A stretch of 64,000 nt of DNA. It comes from Nocardia cyriacigeorgica. Lineage in GTDB: Bacteria > Actinomycetota > Actinomycetes > Mycobacteriales > Mycobacteriaceae. Below, in pieces: positions 29,654 to 39,117 of the stretch (positions are counted from its first letter, which is position 1; each line of letters opens with the position of its first letter). The stretch is from contig NZ_JARWNX010000062.1 of the NCBI RefSeq assembly GCF_029868385.1, positions 124,001 to 188,000 on the forward strand. The letters run 5' to 3'. A program made the position numbers and the translations under genes. The notes beneath the pieces are model-generated. The model did not search any database, was not told the origin of the DNA, and was given only the letters and a program-made list of their open reading frames with translations.

Positions 29654-29929
29654 TCAGCCGATCAGCGAGTTCATCAGCGTGCCCGCACTGGTGGCGACGG
29701 CGCCGCCGAGCATGCCGCCGACGACCATTTTCGGCGAGGCCAGCGACCCGTTGTTCCACTTCTCCCAGGCGAACCGCCCACCGGCGACGGTGATGCCGAC
29801 AACGCCCGACAGCAGGACGAACCAGGTGAAGTAGCGGACGAGTTCATCGATCTGCGCGGCGATCGGTGGCGCTTGCGGCGTGGGATCGCTCACTTGCGCG
29901 ACGAACTCGTGGACTGCGTGAAGGACCAT
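29654..29929 (-). CDS. Small two-helix membrane protein of unknown function
   Basis: 91 aa. A short N-terminal amphipathic region, then two hydrophobic helices around FTWFVLLSGVVGITVAGG and MVVGGMLGGAVATSAGT separated by a short polar loop (WEKWNNGSLASPK). The size and glycine-rich helices recall VirB2/TrbC-type pilins or other two-helix actinobacterial membrane proteins, but no signature supports that. ATG 29929 follows CGGAGTGAGCATC; the GTG nine bases upstream is less likely. It lies alone about 85 bp from the two-component pair. Confidence 0.6.
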   Translation of the reverse strand: MVLHAVHEFVAQVSDPTPQAPPIAAQIDELVRYFTWFVLLSGVVGITVAGGRFAWEKWNNGSLASPKMVVGGMLGGAVATSAGTLMNSLIG

Positions 29930-30076
29930 GATGCTCACTCCGATAACGAATTCTCGTCTGATAGTGAAGCAATTGATGCCCGACAGCTATGGCGAACGAA
30001 GTATTGCGGGTGTCGAGTCCCGGCGTCAAGACCTGATCGGACCGCCACCGGGCGGTGCGCGGGCTACGACCGGCCG

Positions 30077-30082
30077 TAGTAT
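30077..30082 (+). promoter_or_regulatory. -10 element of a leaderless gene
   Basis: TAGTAT starts exactly 12 nt before the GTG at 30089, supporting that start codon. Confidence 0.45.
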
Positions 30083-30088
30083 GGGTGG

Positions 30089-30622
30089 GTGCGTTCTTCC
30101 GGGTCGGCTGCTGCCTCCTTGCGGGGCGCGTTCGTCGGCTCCGCCTCCGGCGCGGTGAGCATCGCCGCCCATGCGCTCGGCGGTGGTGTGGTGACGCTCG
30201 GATCGTCGTCGGTCACCCTGTTGCTCGGCGCGTGCGCGTTGATCGGCGTGGTGGCCCGTGCGCTGCCCGTCCGGCCCGGTGTCGCGCAGGTGATGCTGTT
30301 GCTGACCGCCGGGCAGGCCATCGGTCATATCGCGTTGACCGCGGGGCATGGTCACCACCATGGCTCCGTGTCTGTGGCGGCCATGTTCGCCGCTCATCTC
30401 GTCGCCATCCCGGTCGGCGCTTTCCTGATCCGCGGCGCCGAGCTGGCGGCGCGTCGAGCCGTATCGAGTGTGCGCCGCGCGGTCGCGATCCTGCGCGCCA
30501 CACTCACCGCCCCGCCATGGACCCCGAGTTCTCTTGTCATCAGCGCGGATCCGCTGATCCCACCGCGGCCGCTGCTCGCCTCGGGTTCCGGGACTCGCGG
30601 ACCACCCGCTACGGCCTGGTAG
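30089..30622 (+). CDS. Histidine-rich membrane protein, possibly metal-related
   Basis: 177 aa with four or so hydrophobic helices. His80, the cluster His87 and His89-91 (AGHGHHHG) and His103 could bind metal. The C-terminal third is hydrophilic and rich in Arg and Pro. It is followed, in the same direction and after 350 bp, by a copper-binding lipoprotein and a Dyp peroxidase, which suggests a copper or metal role by association. No family is recognised with confidence. The start is leaderless. Confidence 0.6.
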   Translation: MRSSGSAAASLRGAFVGSASGAVSIAAHALGGGVVTLGSSSVTLLLGACALIGVVARALPVRPGVAQVMLLLTAGQAIGHIALTAGHGHHHGSVSVAAMFAAHLVAIPVGAFLIRGAELAARRAVSSVRRAVAILRATLTAPPWTPSSLVISADPLIPPRPLLASGSGTRGPPATAW

Positions 30623-30970
30623 TTCCGCTCGCCACCAGCGCGGGTGGTGCACCGCGAATCGACTCGCGCATGGGCGGCCTCGCCCACCACCCACTCATGC
30701 CCGGTCGTCTCACCCCATCCGACTCGCGCGAGTTGCCAAGCGCGCTTCGCGAGCAGTTGTCGTTGTGCCGCTTCGATGCGTCGTTCGCCGCGTGACGATC
30801 ATCCGGGTGCCGCTTCCCATGGCCTCGCCCAGCTGCGCCACCCGCCTTCGCGGCATGCGCCGACAGCGGCATCCACCGGGACGATCTGCTACTGCACGAC
30901 GAGTACCGAGCGACTCGGGCACTACACCGGACCTGCATCCATCCAGACATTCGAACCCCAAGGGAGATCC
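30623..30970 (+). other. Gene-free stretch upstream of the PCu(A)C lipoprotein
   Basis: No ORF here resembles a known family, and codon composition is not gene-like in any frame. It should contain the promoter of the copper lipoprotein operon. AAGGGAG at its right end is the ribosome binding site. Confidence 0.4.
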
Positions 30971-31528
30971 GTGTTCCATCGAATCCCGGCGCCGCGCGCA
31001 CACCTGCGTCGTACCGCCGCCACGGTCCTGCTCGCCGCCGCACCTTTCCTCGCGCTCGGCTGCTCCGATGCCACCGACGCACCGGCCGATGCCGCGGGCG
31101 CGGTCACCATTGCCGAACAGTGGGCCAAGGCCGCCGACAGCGGTATGTCGGCCGCGTTCGGGCAGTTGCGCAATGACAGCGACGAGGCGGTCACCGTGGT
31201 GTCGGCGACCAGCCCGGCCTCGGCCACTGTCGAACTGCACGAGGTGGTCACCGGCGAGGACGGTGTCAAGGTCATGCGCCCGAAGGAGGGCGGTTTCGTG
31301 ATTCCCGCCCACGGTGAACTGGACCTGGAACCCGGCGGCAACCACATCATGTTCATGGGGTTGAACGGTCCGCTGCGCACCGGTTCGGAGGCCCCGGTCA
31401 CCCTCACCTTCGGTGACGGTTCGACCACCACCTTCACCGCGCAGGTTCGCGACTTCCCCGGCAATCAGGAGAACTACGAGCCCGGCGGCGATCATGGCGG
31501 CACTCCGGCACCGGTGCACGGTGGCTGA
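30971..31528 (+). CDS. PCu(A)C copper-chaperone lipoprotein
   Basis: 185 aa. Signal peptide with a lipobox ending at Cys31 (FLALGC), so a membrane-anchored lipoprotein. Copper ligands match the PCu(A)C pattern: His90, Met102, His125 and Met127 (ELHEV, VMRPK, GNHIMFMGL). PCu(A)C proteins pass Cu(I) to cytochrome oxidase or keep extracytoplasmic copper homeostasis. GTG 30971 follows AAGGGAGATCC. The end overlaps the Dyp peroxidase gene by 8 nt, so the two form an operon. Confidence 0.9.
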   Translation: MFHRIPAPRAHLRRTAATVLLAAAPFLALGCSDATDAPADAAGAVTIAEQWAKAADSGMSAAFGQLRNDSDEAVTVVSATSPASATVELHEVVTGEDGVKVMRPKEGGFVIPAHGELDLEPGGNHIMFMGLNGPLRTGSEAPVTLTFGDGSTTTFTAQVRDFPGNQENYEPGGDHGGTPAPVHGG

Positions 31529-32726
31529 GCCGGTGCGCGCCCGGTCCGTCCGGTTGAACCGGCGGCGTCTGCTCGGCGGCGGTGCCGCCGCCGCGGGTGT
31601 CGCCGGTCTCGGCGCGGCCGCGTTCTCCAGTACCCGCGACCACACCGACTCCGCGGCGACCGCGGTGGAACCGTTCTACGGCGAGCACCAGGCCGGGATC
31701 GCCACCGCGCCACCGGCCCATGCCGCGTTCGTGGCGCTGGATCTACGCCCGGACACCGACCGCGCCGATATCGTCGGCCTGCTGAAGATCTGGACCGAGG
31801 ACGCCGCTCGGCTCACCGCCGGTCGCCCCGCGCTCGGTGACACCGAACCGGAACTGGCGCAACGACCGTCGCGCCTCACCGTCACGGTAGGTTTCGGCCC
31901 GCGGGTATTCGATATCGCCGGTATGGCGCAGCGTCGCCCGCTCTGGTTGAAACCCTTGCCGCCGTTCGCCATCGACCGGCTCGATCCCGCCTACGGTGAC
32001 GGCGATCTGCTGCTCCAGATCTGCGCCGAGGAGTCGACGGCGGTATCGCATGCGGTGCGGGTGCTGTGCAAGAGCGTGACTTCACTGGTCTCGGTGCGCT
32101 GGGTGCAGCGCGGGTTCCGCGACGCCGCGCCGGGGACCACGCCACGCAATCTGATGGGCCAGGTGGACGGCACGGTGAACCTCACTGCGGGCACACCGGA
32201 TTTCGACCGGCTGGTGTGGGACGACGGCGCGGCGCAGCCGTGGCTCGCGGGTGGAACGTCGCTGGTCCTGCGCCGGATCGCGATGACATTGGACACCTGG
32301 GACGAAATCGACCCCGACGGCCGGGAACTCACGGTCGGCCGCCGTCTGTCCGATGGCGCGCCGTTGACCGGGAACTCGGAGTTCGACGAGCCGGATTTCC
32401 GGGCCGTCGACGCGACCGGCATCCCGGTGATCCCGCCGTCCTCGCATATCGCCCGCGCCCATCACACTCATGACGGTGAGCGTTTCCTGCGCCGCGGCTA
32501 CAACTACGACGATCCGCCGCCTCCGGGCGAGACATCGAATTCGGGGTTGTTGTTCACCGCGTACCAGCGTGATGTGACGACCCAGTTCCTGCCCGTGCAG
32601 CAGCGGCTGGCGGAGTTCGACGCGCTCAATGTGTGGACGATCCCGGTGGGTTCGGCGGTGTTCGTCATCCCGCCGGGCGTCCGGGCTCCCGGCGGCTATC
32701 TCGGGCAGACGTTGTTCGAGTCGTGA
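31521..32726 (+). CDS. Tat-exported Dyp-type haem peroxidase (EfeB-like)
   Basis: 401 aa. N-terminal twin-arginine signal (LNRRRLLGGGAAAAG), so exported folded with haem. The Dyp signature GxxDG appears as MGQVDGTVN (about residue 213), and the haem-ligand region is HIARAHHTHDGERFLRRGYN near 305-325, quoted here in part as RAHHTHDGERF. Oxidises dyes or phenolics with H2O2; EfeB homologues act with iron uptake, but no EfeU or EfeO gene is adjacent. The GTG at 31521 overlaps the lipoprotein stop; GTG 31533 is an alternative. Here it pairs with a copper chaperone. Confidence 0.88.
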   Translation: MAEPVRARSVRLNRRRLLGGGAAAAGVAGLGAAAFSSTRDHTDSAATAVEPFYGEHQAGIATAPPAHAAFVALDLRPDTDRADIVGLLKIWTEDAARLTAGRPALGDTEPELAQRPSRLTVTVGFGPRVFDIAGMAQRRPLWLKPLPPFAIDRLDPAYGDGDLLLQICAEESTAVSHAVRVLCKSVTSLVSVRWVQRGFRDAAPGTTPRNLMGQVDGTVNLTAGTPDFDRLVWDDGAAQPWLAGGTSLVLRRIAMTLDTWDEIDPDGRELTVGRRLSDGAPLTGNSEFDEPDFRAVDATGIPVIPPSSHIARAHHTHDGERFLRRGYNYDDPPPPGETSNSGLLFTAYQRDVTTQFLPVQQRLAEFDALNVWTIPVGSAVFVIPPGVRAPGGYLGQTLFES

Positions 32727-32781
32727 GCGGCGGTGCTCGGTGCCGGACGATCCCGGCACCGAGCACCGGCGACGCCGGAAC

Positions 32782-33132
32782 TCAGGTCCAGAGCACCGCG
32801 ATCAGCACATTGACGATCGCCAGCCCACCGGCCGCATGGGTCATCCACGGAACGTCCTTGCCCCGCTTGGCATCTGCGCGCCCCATCTCCGCGAACGCCG
32901 CGACCAGCACCGAGATGGTCAGTTTGATGCCGATCTTCACCATGTTCAGATCCTTGTCGAGCGAGTCGATCGACTCCGCGAGCCCGACCAGGGCCACCCC
33001 GGTGATCAACTGGAGCCGCGCACCCCACACCATCACCTCGGAGACGACGGGCTGGCCCGCCGCATAACCACCGACGACCGCTGCCATACCGAGCAGATGC
33101 GTGACGACTACGACGTTGTAGATCAGGTCCAT
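32782..33132 (-). CDS. Small four-helix membrane protein, function unknown
   Basis: 116 aa with four hydrophobic segments (IYNVVVVTHLLGMAAVVGG, QLITGVALVGLAES, IGIKLTISVLVAAF, AAGGLAIVNVLIAVLW). A conserved-looking His sits in helix 1. No named family is claimed. ATG 33132 preferred over the upstream ATG 33159: a -10-like TAGCGT ends 7 nt before it (leaderless). Confidence 0.7.
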   Translation of the reverse strand: MDLIYNVVVVTHLLGMAAVVGGYAAGQPVVSEVMVWGARLQLITGVALVGLAESIDSLDKDLNMVKIGIKLTISVLVAAFAEMGRADAKRGKDVPWMTHAAGGLAIVNVLIAVLWT

Positions 33133-33252
33133 ACGAGCAACGCTAGCCGATTCCGGCACCGACTACTACGCCAAGTCGTATATTGGCCGCCACCTACCTT
33201 CGACACTGCCGCCTCGGGTCGAGATCTCGCCGGGAACCGCAGTCCCACAGGG

Positions 33253-33289
33253 CCAGCGGTCACATGCGTCGAGGACAGGTGACCGCTGG
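33253..33289. terminator. Perfect 11-bp hairpin
   Basis: CCAGCGGTCAC and its exact complement GTGACCGCTGG are separated by 15 nt. It lies in the 300-bp gap downstream of gnd. No U-tract follows on either strand, which is common in actinobacteria. Confidence 0.5.
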
Positions 33290-33372
33290 CTGCGCCCTCA
33301 CGTCGGCCGTTCGAGGCGCTCACGTCAGCGCAGGCCGATCCGAGTGAAGGCGCGTCGACCCGCCCTCCGTTT

Positions 33373-33418
33373 GCTATCGCCCACCGAGAAGCGAGTCGGC
33401 GCCGCAGTGGGCGATAGC
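33373..33418 (-). terminator. Perfect 12-bp hairpin, probable gnd terminator
   Basis: GCTATCGCCCAC pairs with GTGGGCGATAGC over a 22-nt loop, 16 nt beyond the gnd stop codon. Confidence 0.6.
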
Positions 33419-33434
33419 GGACCGGAGCCTGGTT

Positions 33435-34877
<1,443 letters not shown>

Positions 34878-34959
34878 CGGCTGTTCTCCTTCTCGATCGA
34901 ACTCGGCGTGGACTCCCGCAACCTGGGCGGGCGTCAGTGGCGAACTGTAGTGGGAAACG

Positions 34960-36666
34960 TTACTGGTCGTGCCCGCGACCGTGCATCGCCCGTCGCGTCT
35001 GCCGGTATCGACGGATCAGGGCGTTGGTGGAGCCGTCGTGCGTCAGCGACGCGTCCCCGTGGAGTTCGGCGAGAATGCCGGTCGCGAGCACCTTGCCCAG
35101 TTCGACACCCCACTGGTCGAAGGGGTTGACGCCCCAGATCCAGCCCTGGGTGAACACCTTGTGCTCGTACAGGGCGATGAGCTGACCCAGTGTGTAGGGC
35201 GTCAGTCGCGGCAGCAGGATCGTGTTGCACGGGCGATTGCCGGGAAACCGTCGATGCGGCGACCCATCGCCGGTGGGTGCGCCGCGGCCGAAGGCCAGTG
35301 CCTCGGTCTGCGCGAACATGTTCGCCATCACCTGATCGTGGTGGTGCCACAGATCGTGCCCCGGCGCCAGCACGCCGATGAAATCGCAGGGAACCAGTGT
35401 CGTGCCCTGATGGAGCAGCTGGAAGAAGGCGTGCTGACCGTTGGTGCCCGGCTCTCCCCAGACGACCGGCGCGGTGTCCACGGTCAGCGCGTGGCCGTCG
35501 CGGGTGACCGATTTGCCGTTGCTCTCCATCTCCAGCTGCTGGAGGTAGGCGGGCAGACGCGCGAGCCGATGATCGTAGGGCAGCACCGCGAGGGTCTGCG
35601 CCGCCCAGAAATTGCGGTACCACAGGCCGAGCAAGCCGAGCAGCACCGGAATGTTGTGCCGCAGTGGTGCGGTGCGGAAATGGCGGTCCATCGCATGCGC
35701 ACCGGCCAGCAGTTCGTCGAATCGCTCGGGACCCGTTCCGATCATCACCGATAGCCCGATCGCCGAGCACAGCGAGTAGCGGCCACCCACCCAGTCCCAG
35801 AATTCGAAGATGTTCGCGGGGTCGATGCCGAAGGCGGCCGCGGCATCGGCGGCGGCGGAGACCGCGACGACGTGTCGGGCGACGGCGTCGTCGGCATCCA
35901 GCGATGCGGCCAGCCAGGTCCGCGCGGAGGTGGCGTTGGTCAGCGTCTCGGTCGTGGTGAACGTCTTGGACGAGACGACGAACAGGGTCGTGGCCGGATC
36001 GAGGCCGGCCAGGGCGCGGGCCAGGTCGTGGCCGTCGATATTGGACACGAACCGCACATCGATGTGGGTGCCGCCGAATTCGCGCAGCGCCTCGTAGGCC
36101 ATCGCGGGCCCGAGGTGCGAGCCCCCGATCCCGATATTGACCACAGTATCGATACGTTCCCCCGTCGACCCGCGCCACGCACCGGACCGCACCCGTTGCG
36201 CGAAATCGCGCATCCGGGCGAGCACCGCGTGCACCTCCGGGACGATATCGCGGCCACCGGTTTCCACGAGGCTGCCGGTCGGTGCGCGCAGTGCCGTATG
36301 CAGGGCGGGAAGGTTTTCCGTGACATTGATCCGCTCGCCGGTGAACATGGCCTCGATCCCGGATTCGAGTGTCCGCCGGTGAGCCAGCTCGACGAGCAGA
36401 TCGATGGTCCGGGCCTCGATACGGTTCTTCGAGTAGTCGAGGACGATTCCGTCGTACTCGACGGTGAACTCCTCGGCGCGTTCCGGGTGATCGGCGAACA
36501 TCTCGCGCATATGCCTGCGCCGCAGCTCATCTCGGTGCGCTGCCAGCTGCCGCCACACCGGCAGCTGCTCGACTCCACGCCCGTGACGCATGGCATCGGC
36601 GCCCGGCCCGTGCGGTGCACAGACCTCAGCCGATACGTGTACGGGATTACGCATGATTCCCTTCAT
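34960..36666 (-). CDS. pgi: Glucose-6-phosphate isomerase
   Basis: 568 aa, full-length PGI. Signatures: [31 protein letters not shown] with the phosphate-binding residues, [27 protein letters not shown] and [19 protein letters not shown] with the catalytic Lys. Interconverts glucose-6-phosphate and fructose-6-phosphate. ATG 36666 used; ATG 36654 is possible and has AAGGGA close upstream. The promoter region is shared with a divergent DeoR-type regulator. Confidence 0.96.
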   Translation of the reverse strand: MKGIMRNPVHVSAEVCAPHGPGADAMRHGRGVEQLPVWRQLAAHRDELRRRHMREMFADHPERAEEFTVEYDGIVLDYSKNRIEARTIDLLVELAHRRTLESGIEAMFTGERINVTENLPALHTALRAPTGSLVETGGRDIVPEVHAVLARMRDFAQRVRSGAWRGSTGERIDTVVNIGIGGSHLGPAMAYEALREFGGTHIDVRFVSNIDGHDLARALAGLDPATTLFVVSSKTFTTTETLTNATSARTWLAASLDADDAVARHVVAVSAAADAAAAFGIDPANIFEFWDWVGGRYSLCSAIGLSVMIGTGPERFDELLAGAHAMDRHFRTAPLRHNIPVLLGLLGLWYRNFWAAQTLAVLPYDHRLARLPAYLQQLEMESNGKSVTRDGHALTVDTAPVVWGEPGTNGQHAFFQLLHQGTTLVPCDFIGVLAPGHDLWHHHDQVMANMFAQTEALAFGRGAPTGDGSPHRRFPGNRPCNTILLPRLTPYTLGQLIALYEHKVFTQGWIWGVNPFDQWGVELGKVLATGILAELHGDASLTHDGSTNALIRRYRQTRRAMHGRGHDQ

Positions 36667-36669
36667 CGT

Positions 36670-36704
36670 GCGCGTTATCGCGCATCGTCATGCTCGATAG
36701 CATG
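36670..36704. promoter_or_regulatory. Two palindromes in the pgi/DeoR divergent promoter
   Basis: GCGCG-TTAT-CGCGC (36670-36683) lies right at the pgi start and CATGCT-CGAT-AGCATG (36689-36704) follows. Either may bind the adjacent DeoR-type repressor. No experimental motif is known to match. Confidence 0.45.
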
Positions 36705-36794
36705 CGTACGGCGCTCAGATGTGTCAATAGTTCGCGCACATCGGTATCATGTGCCGGACTCGCAGCACCGGCGCTCATCCACGGAGGTCTCCCC

Positions 36795-37553
36795 TTGCTC
36801 GCCAGCACGCGACGACGAGAGATCCTGAGCAGGCTCTTCGCCGAGGGCTATGTGGCGGCCAAACACCTCGCCATCGACCTGGGCGTCGATATCTCGACGA
36901 TCCGACGCGATCTCGACGCATTGGAGCGGGTCGGCCAGATCCAGCGCACACACGGCGGCGCACGGCCACTCCCCGGCGCGACCGCCGAACTCCCCTACGC
37001 CACCAAGCAGGGCGAGAACATCGCCGAGAAGTCCGCGATCGCCGCCCTCGCCGCCGGGCGGGTGCGCGACGGCGACACCGTGGTGCTCGACAGCGGATCG
37101 ACGACCTATGAGGTGGCCCTCGCGCTACGTGAGCACCAGGGCCTGACCATCATCACCAATGATCTGCGCATCGCGAAGTATCTCGCCGGGCTCGGCAGCT
37201 TCCGCCTGCTCGTCACGGGTGGGGAACTACTCGGTTCCGTCTTCACCCTCGTCGGTGAGCGCGCCGTCGCGTTCCTCCGCGACTACACGGCCGATTGGGC
37301 ATTCCTCGGCGCGGACGCCGTCGACGCCGAGGCCGGTATCACCAACACCAACACCCTGGAACCGGCCGTGAAACGCACCATGCTCGCCATCGCACGGACC
37401 ACGGTCGTCGTGGCCGACCATGCCAAGTTCGGGCACCGAGCGCTGGCCAAGGTGGCCGCGCTCACCGAGGTGGACCAGATCATCACCGATGCCGGGCTCG
37501 GCGACGATCTCGCGGAACCGTTCGGCGACAAGGTGATCCGGGCGCCGCGGTGA
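36795..37553 (+). CDS. DeoR-family transcriptional regulator
   Basis: 252 aa. N-terminal helix-turn-helix with the DeoR signature STRRREILSRLF, VDISTIRRDLDALE and QRTHGGARPLP; C-terminal sugar-phosphate sensing domain (VLDSGSTTYEVALAL, TNDLRIAKYLA, FLGADAVDAEAGITN). Start TTG 36795, with GGAGG 7 nt upstream; the longer frame from 36690 lacks an RBS and is not DeoR-like. Divergent from pgi-gnd, so it probably answers to a sugar phosphate and controls central sugar metabolism; target inferred from position. Confidence 0.88.
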   Translation: MLASTRRREILSRLFAEGYVAAKHLAIDLGVDISTIRRDLDALERVGQIQRTHGGARPLPGATAELPYATKQGENIAEKSAIAALAAGRVRDGDTVVLDSGSTTYEVALALREHQGLTIITNDLRIAKYLAGLGSFRLLVTGGELLGSVFTLVGERAVAFLRDYTADWAFLGADAVDAEAGITNTNTLEPAVKRTMLAIARTTVVVADHAKFGHRALAKVAALTEVDQIITDAGLGDDLAEPFGDKVIRAPR

Positions 37554-37583
37554 GCGTCGACTCACGTCCGAGGCGACGCGGCC

Positions 37584-38807
37584 TCAGGCGGCCTGTCCGA
37601 TGTGCTGGGCCGAATCACCGATGACGGCGGTGTCCGCACCGGTCAGCGTGCGGATGAACGCCACCTGCGCGGCGCGCCCGCGTCGTGCGGCGCGGTCGAA
37701 CTGCCCCGGTACGATGCGCGCCCCGATCGACCGACCGACGTTCACCGGTATCCGCAGCATCGGATACCACGGCACGACCTTGGGTGGCAGGCCCAACTCG
37801 CGCATGGCGGCGGGCCCGAGGAACATGGTCGCGATCGACAGATGCTGGGCGCGTGCGATGCGCCGACGCAGTCCGGTGAGGTGCCGGTAATGCCAGCCCA
37901 ACGGCTCGTCGCGCATCGGTAGCGCCAGCTGCGGGGAGGTCTCGTCCGGGTTCGTGATGGCCGTGAGCGTGTGGTACAGGATGCGGACGCTGTCACGGAA
38001 ATCCTCGGGGAGGAAGCGTTGCTCCACCCCCATCACCCAGCCGACATAGCGCGTGAAATGCGCGACGGCATCGGCGTCACGCGGTGTCACCAGCTGCCCC
38101 ATACCCAGCGCGCCCACCATCGGCGCGATCAGCGCACCGACCAGGGTGGCTGCCATATCGGTCTGGTTGATCGGCAGCCCCCATTCCTCGCCACGCCAGT
38201 CCGGCAGCGCACCCACATGACGGCGGACCATCGAGTGGATCATCCGCACATGCACGGTCGACCGGTAGCCGAGCCCCAGCGGCCGCATACCGTCGGTGGA
38301 GGTCACATCCATCGCCCACTGGGTCGTTTCGGCGAACCGCTTGGCCGGTCCCTTCTCCAACGCACCGGTGCGCAGCAGGGTCTTGTTGAACCCCGATGCC
38401 AGGTACCCGCCCAGGAACGACATATCGCGTGCGACGTAGAGGCCGTCACGACCACCGAGACCGAAGACGCGTTCGGCATGGCGGATCTTGCGCCAATCCA
38501 CCCAGTCCGGAACGTCTTCGACGGATTCGAAGAACGTACGCAGCGGCTCCGGCGCCTCCGGCACGGCCGCTATCCCCTCGCGCAGCGCCCGCTCGAACAG
38601 CGGCCGCGTGGTCGCCATCCCTTCGCGGTACATCCAGTCCACCAGCTCGTCCATCGGCCGGTCCCCCACATTCAGGGCCTCGCCGAGTTCATGGAACTCC
38701 CCCGCGGTCGGTGCGCCGAGACCGAGCGCCCGCGCGAGCATCCCCAACCCTGGCCCCGGTACAGCCTGCGGCCCCTGCGGGTGCCGACTCGGGATAGCCG
38801 AATCCAT
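37584..38807 (-). CDS. Oxygenase MpaB/Lcp-like (DUF2236) protein
   Basis: 407 aa of the DUF2236 family, which includes MpaB and the haem-b latex-clearing oxygenases (Lcp). The core region YRSTVHVRMIHSMVRRHVG, followed by PINQTDMAATLV and RYVGWVMGVEQ, contains the His/Arg positions typical of that family. No Tat or Sec signal is visible, unlike secreted Lcp, so a cytosolic oxygenase is more likely. The ATG follows AAAGGGGAGTGACC. The upstream region contains paired TTGCCA/TGGCAA operators. Substrate unknown. Confidence 0.8.
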   Translation of the reverse strand: MDSAIPSRHPQGPQAVPGPGLGMLARALGLGAPTAGEFHELGEALNVGDRPMDELVDWMYREGMATTRPLFERALREGIAAVPEAPEPLRTFFESVEDVPDWVDWRKIRHAERVFGLGGRDGLYVARDMSFLGGYLASGFNKTLLRTGALEKGPAKRFAETTQWAMDVTSTDGMRPLGLGYRSTVHVRMIHSMVRRHVGALPDWRGEEWGLPINQTDMAATLVGALIAPMVGALGMGQLVTPRDADAVAHFTRYVGWVMGVEQRFLPEDFRDSVRILYHTLTAITNPDETSPQLALPMRDEPLGWHYRHLTGLRRRIARAQHLSIATMFLGPAAMRELGLPPKVVPWYPMLRIPVNVGRSIGARIVPGQFDRAARRGRAAQVAFIRTLTGADTAVIGDSAQHIGQAA

Positions 38808-38868
38808 TGGTCACTCCCCTTTGAGTAGACGTGGCGGCGTCGGCAACCGCGATCGTCCTCGATCCTCG

Positions 38869-38929
38869 CTTGCCAACATTCTGGCAAGAGTCTCTACCAG
38901 AGTCATTGTTTTGGCAAGACTCGTTGCCA
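38869..38929. promoter_or_regulatory. Paired TTGCCA/TGGCAA dyads upstream of the MpaB-like gene
   Basis: CTTGCCA-N6-TGGCAAG (38869-38888) and TGGCAA-N6-TTGCCA (38912-38929) are both perfect dyads, with CTCT-ACC-AGAG between them. Centres are about 42 bp apart, roughly four helical turns. The layout fits a dimeric repressor such as a TetR-family protein binding two sites; no regulator gene is adjacent. Confidence 0.6.
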
Positions 38930-38967
38930 GATGTCGGGGATCGCGTGAACACCACCCCCCGACAGCC

Positions 38968-39000
38968 GACAGCCCGCCGGAGGGCATCCGGCGGGCTGTC
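38968..39000 (-). terminator. Strong 13-bp hairpin after the 32-residue peptide gene
   Basis: GACAGCCCGCCGG pairs perfectly with CCGGCGGGCTGTC over a 7-nt loop. It lies about 19 nt beyond the stop of the small leftward gene at 39019-39117. Confidence 0.75.
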
Positions 39001-39018
39001 GACGCAGTGGTCTATCCG

Positions 39019-39117
39019 CTACTCGGCCGAAAAGCTCGAAAGCCCGCCGAGCCCACTGAAGATGTCACCGAATGCACCCAGAAGGTCACCGAGGCTACCC
39101 AGATCCACTGAACCCAT
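39019..39117 (-). CDS. 32-residue Gly/Leu-rich peptide gene
   Basis: The reading frame begins MGSVDLGSLGDLL and ends GLSSFSAE. Gly, Leu, Ser and Phe dominate, with aspartates spaced so that a helix would be amphipathic; there is no signal peptide or Cys. Supporting evidence is structural: GGGAG lies 6 nt before the ATG, and a perfect 13-bp terminator follows the stop. Size and composition recall tiny pore-forming or membrane-active peptides (PorA/PorH of corynebacteria, phenol-soluble modulins), but no homology is claimed. It lies upstream of, and reads toward, the MpaB-like gene. Confidence 0.55.
   Translation of the reverse strand: MGSVDLGSLGDLLGAFGDIFSGLGGLSSFSAE

Noticed and set aside
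30644-30970. Upstream extension of the PCu(A)C gene to 30644
   Set aside because: The lipobox signal peptide starts cleanly at GTG 30971 behind AAGGGAG; the upstream codons would bury the signal sequence.
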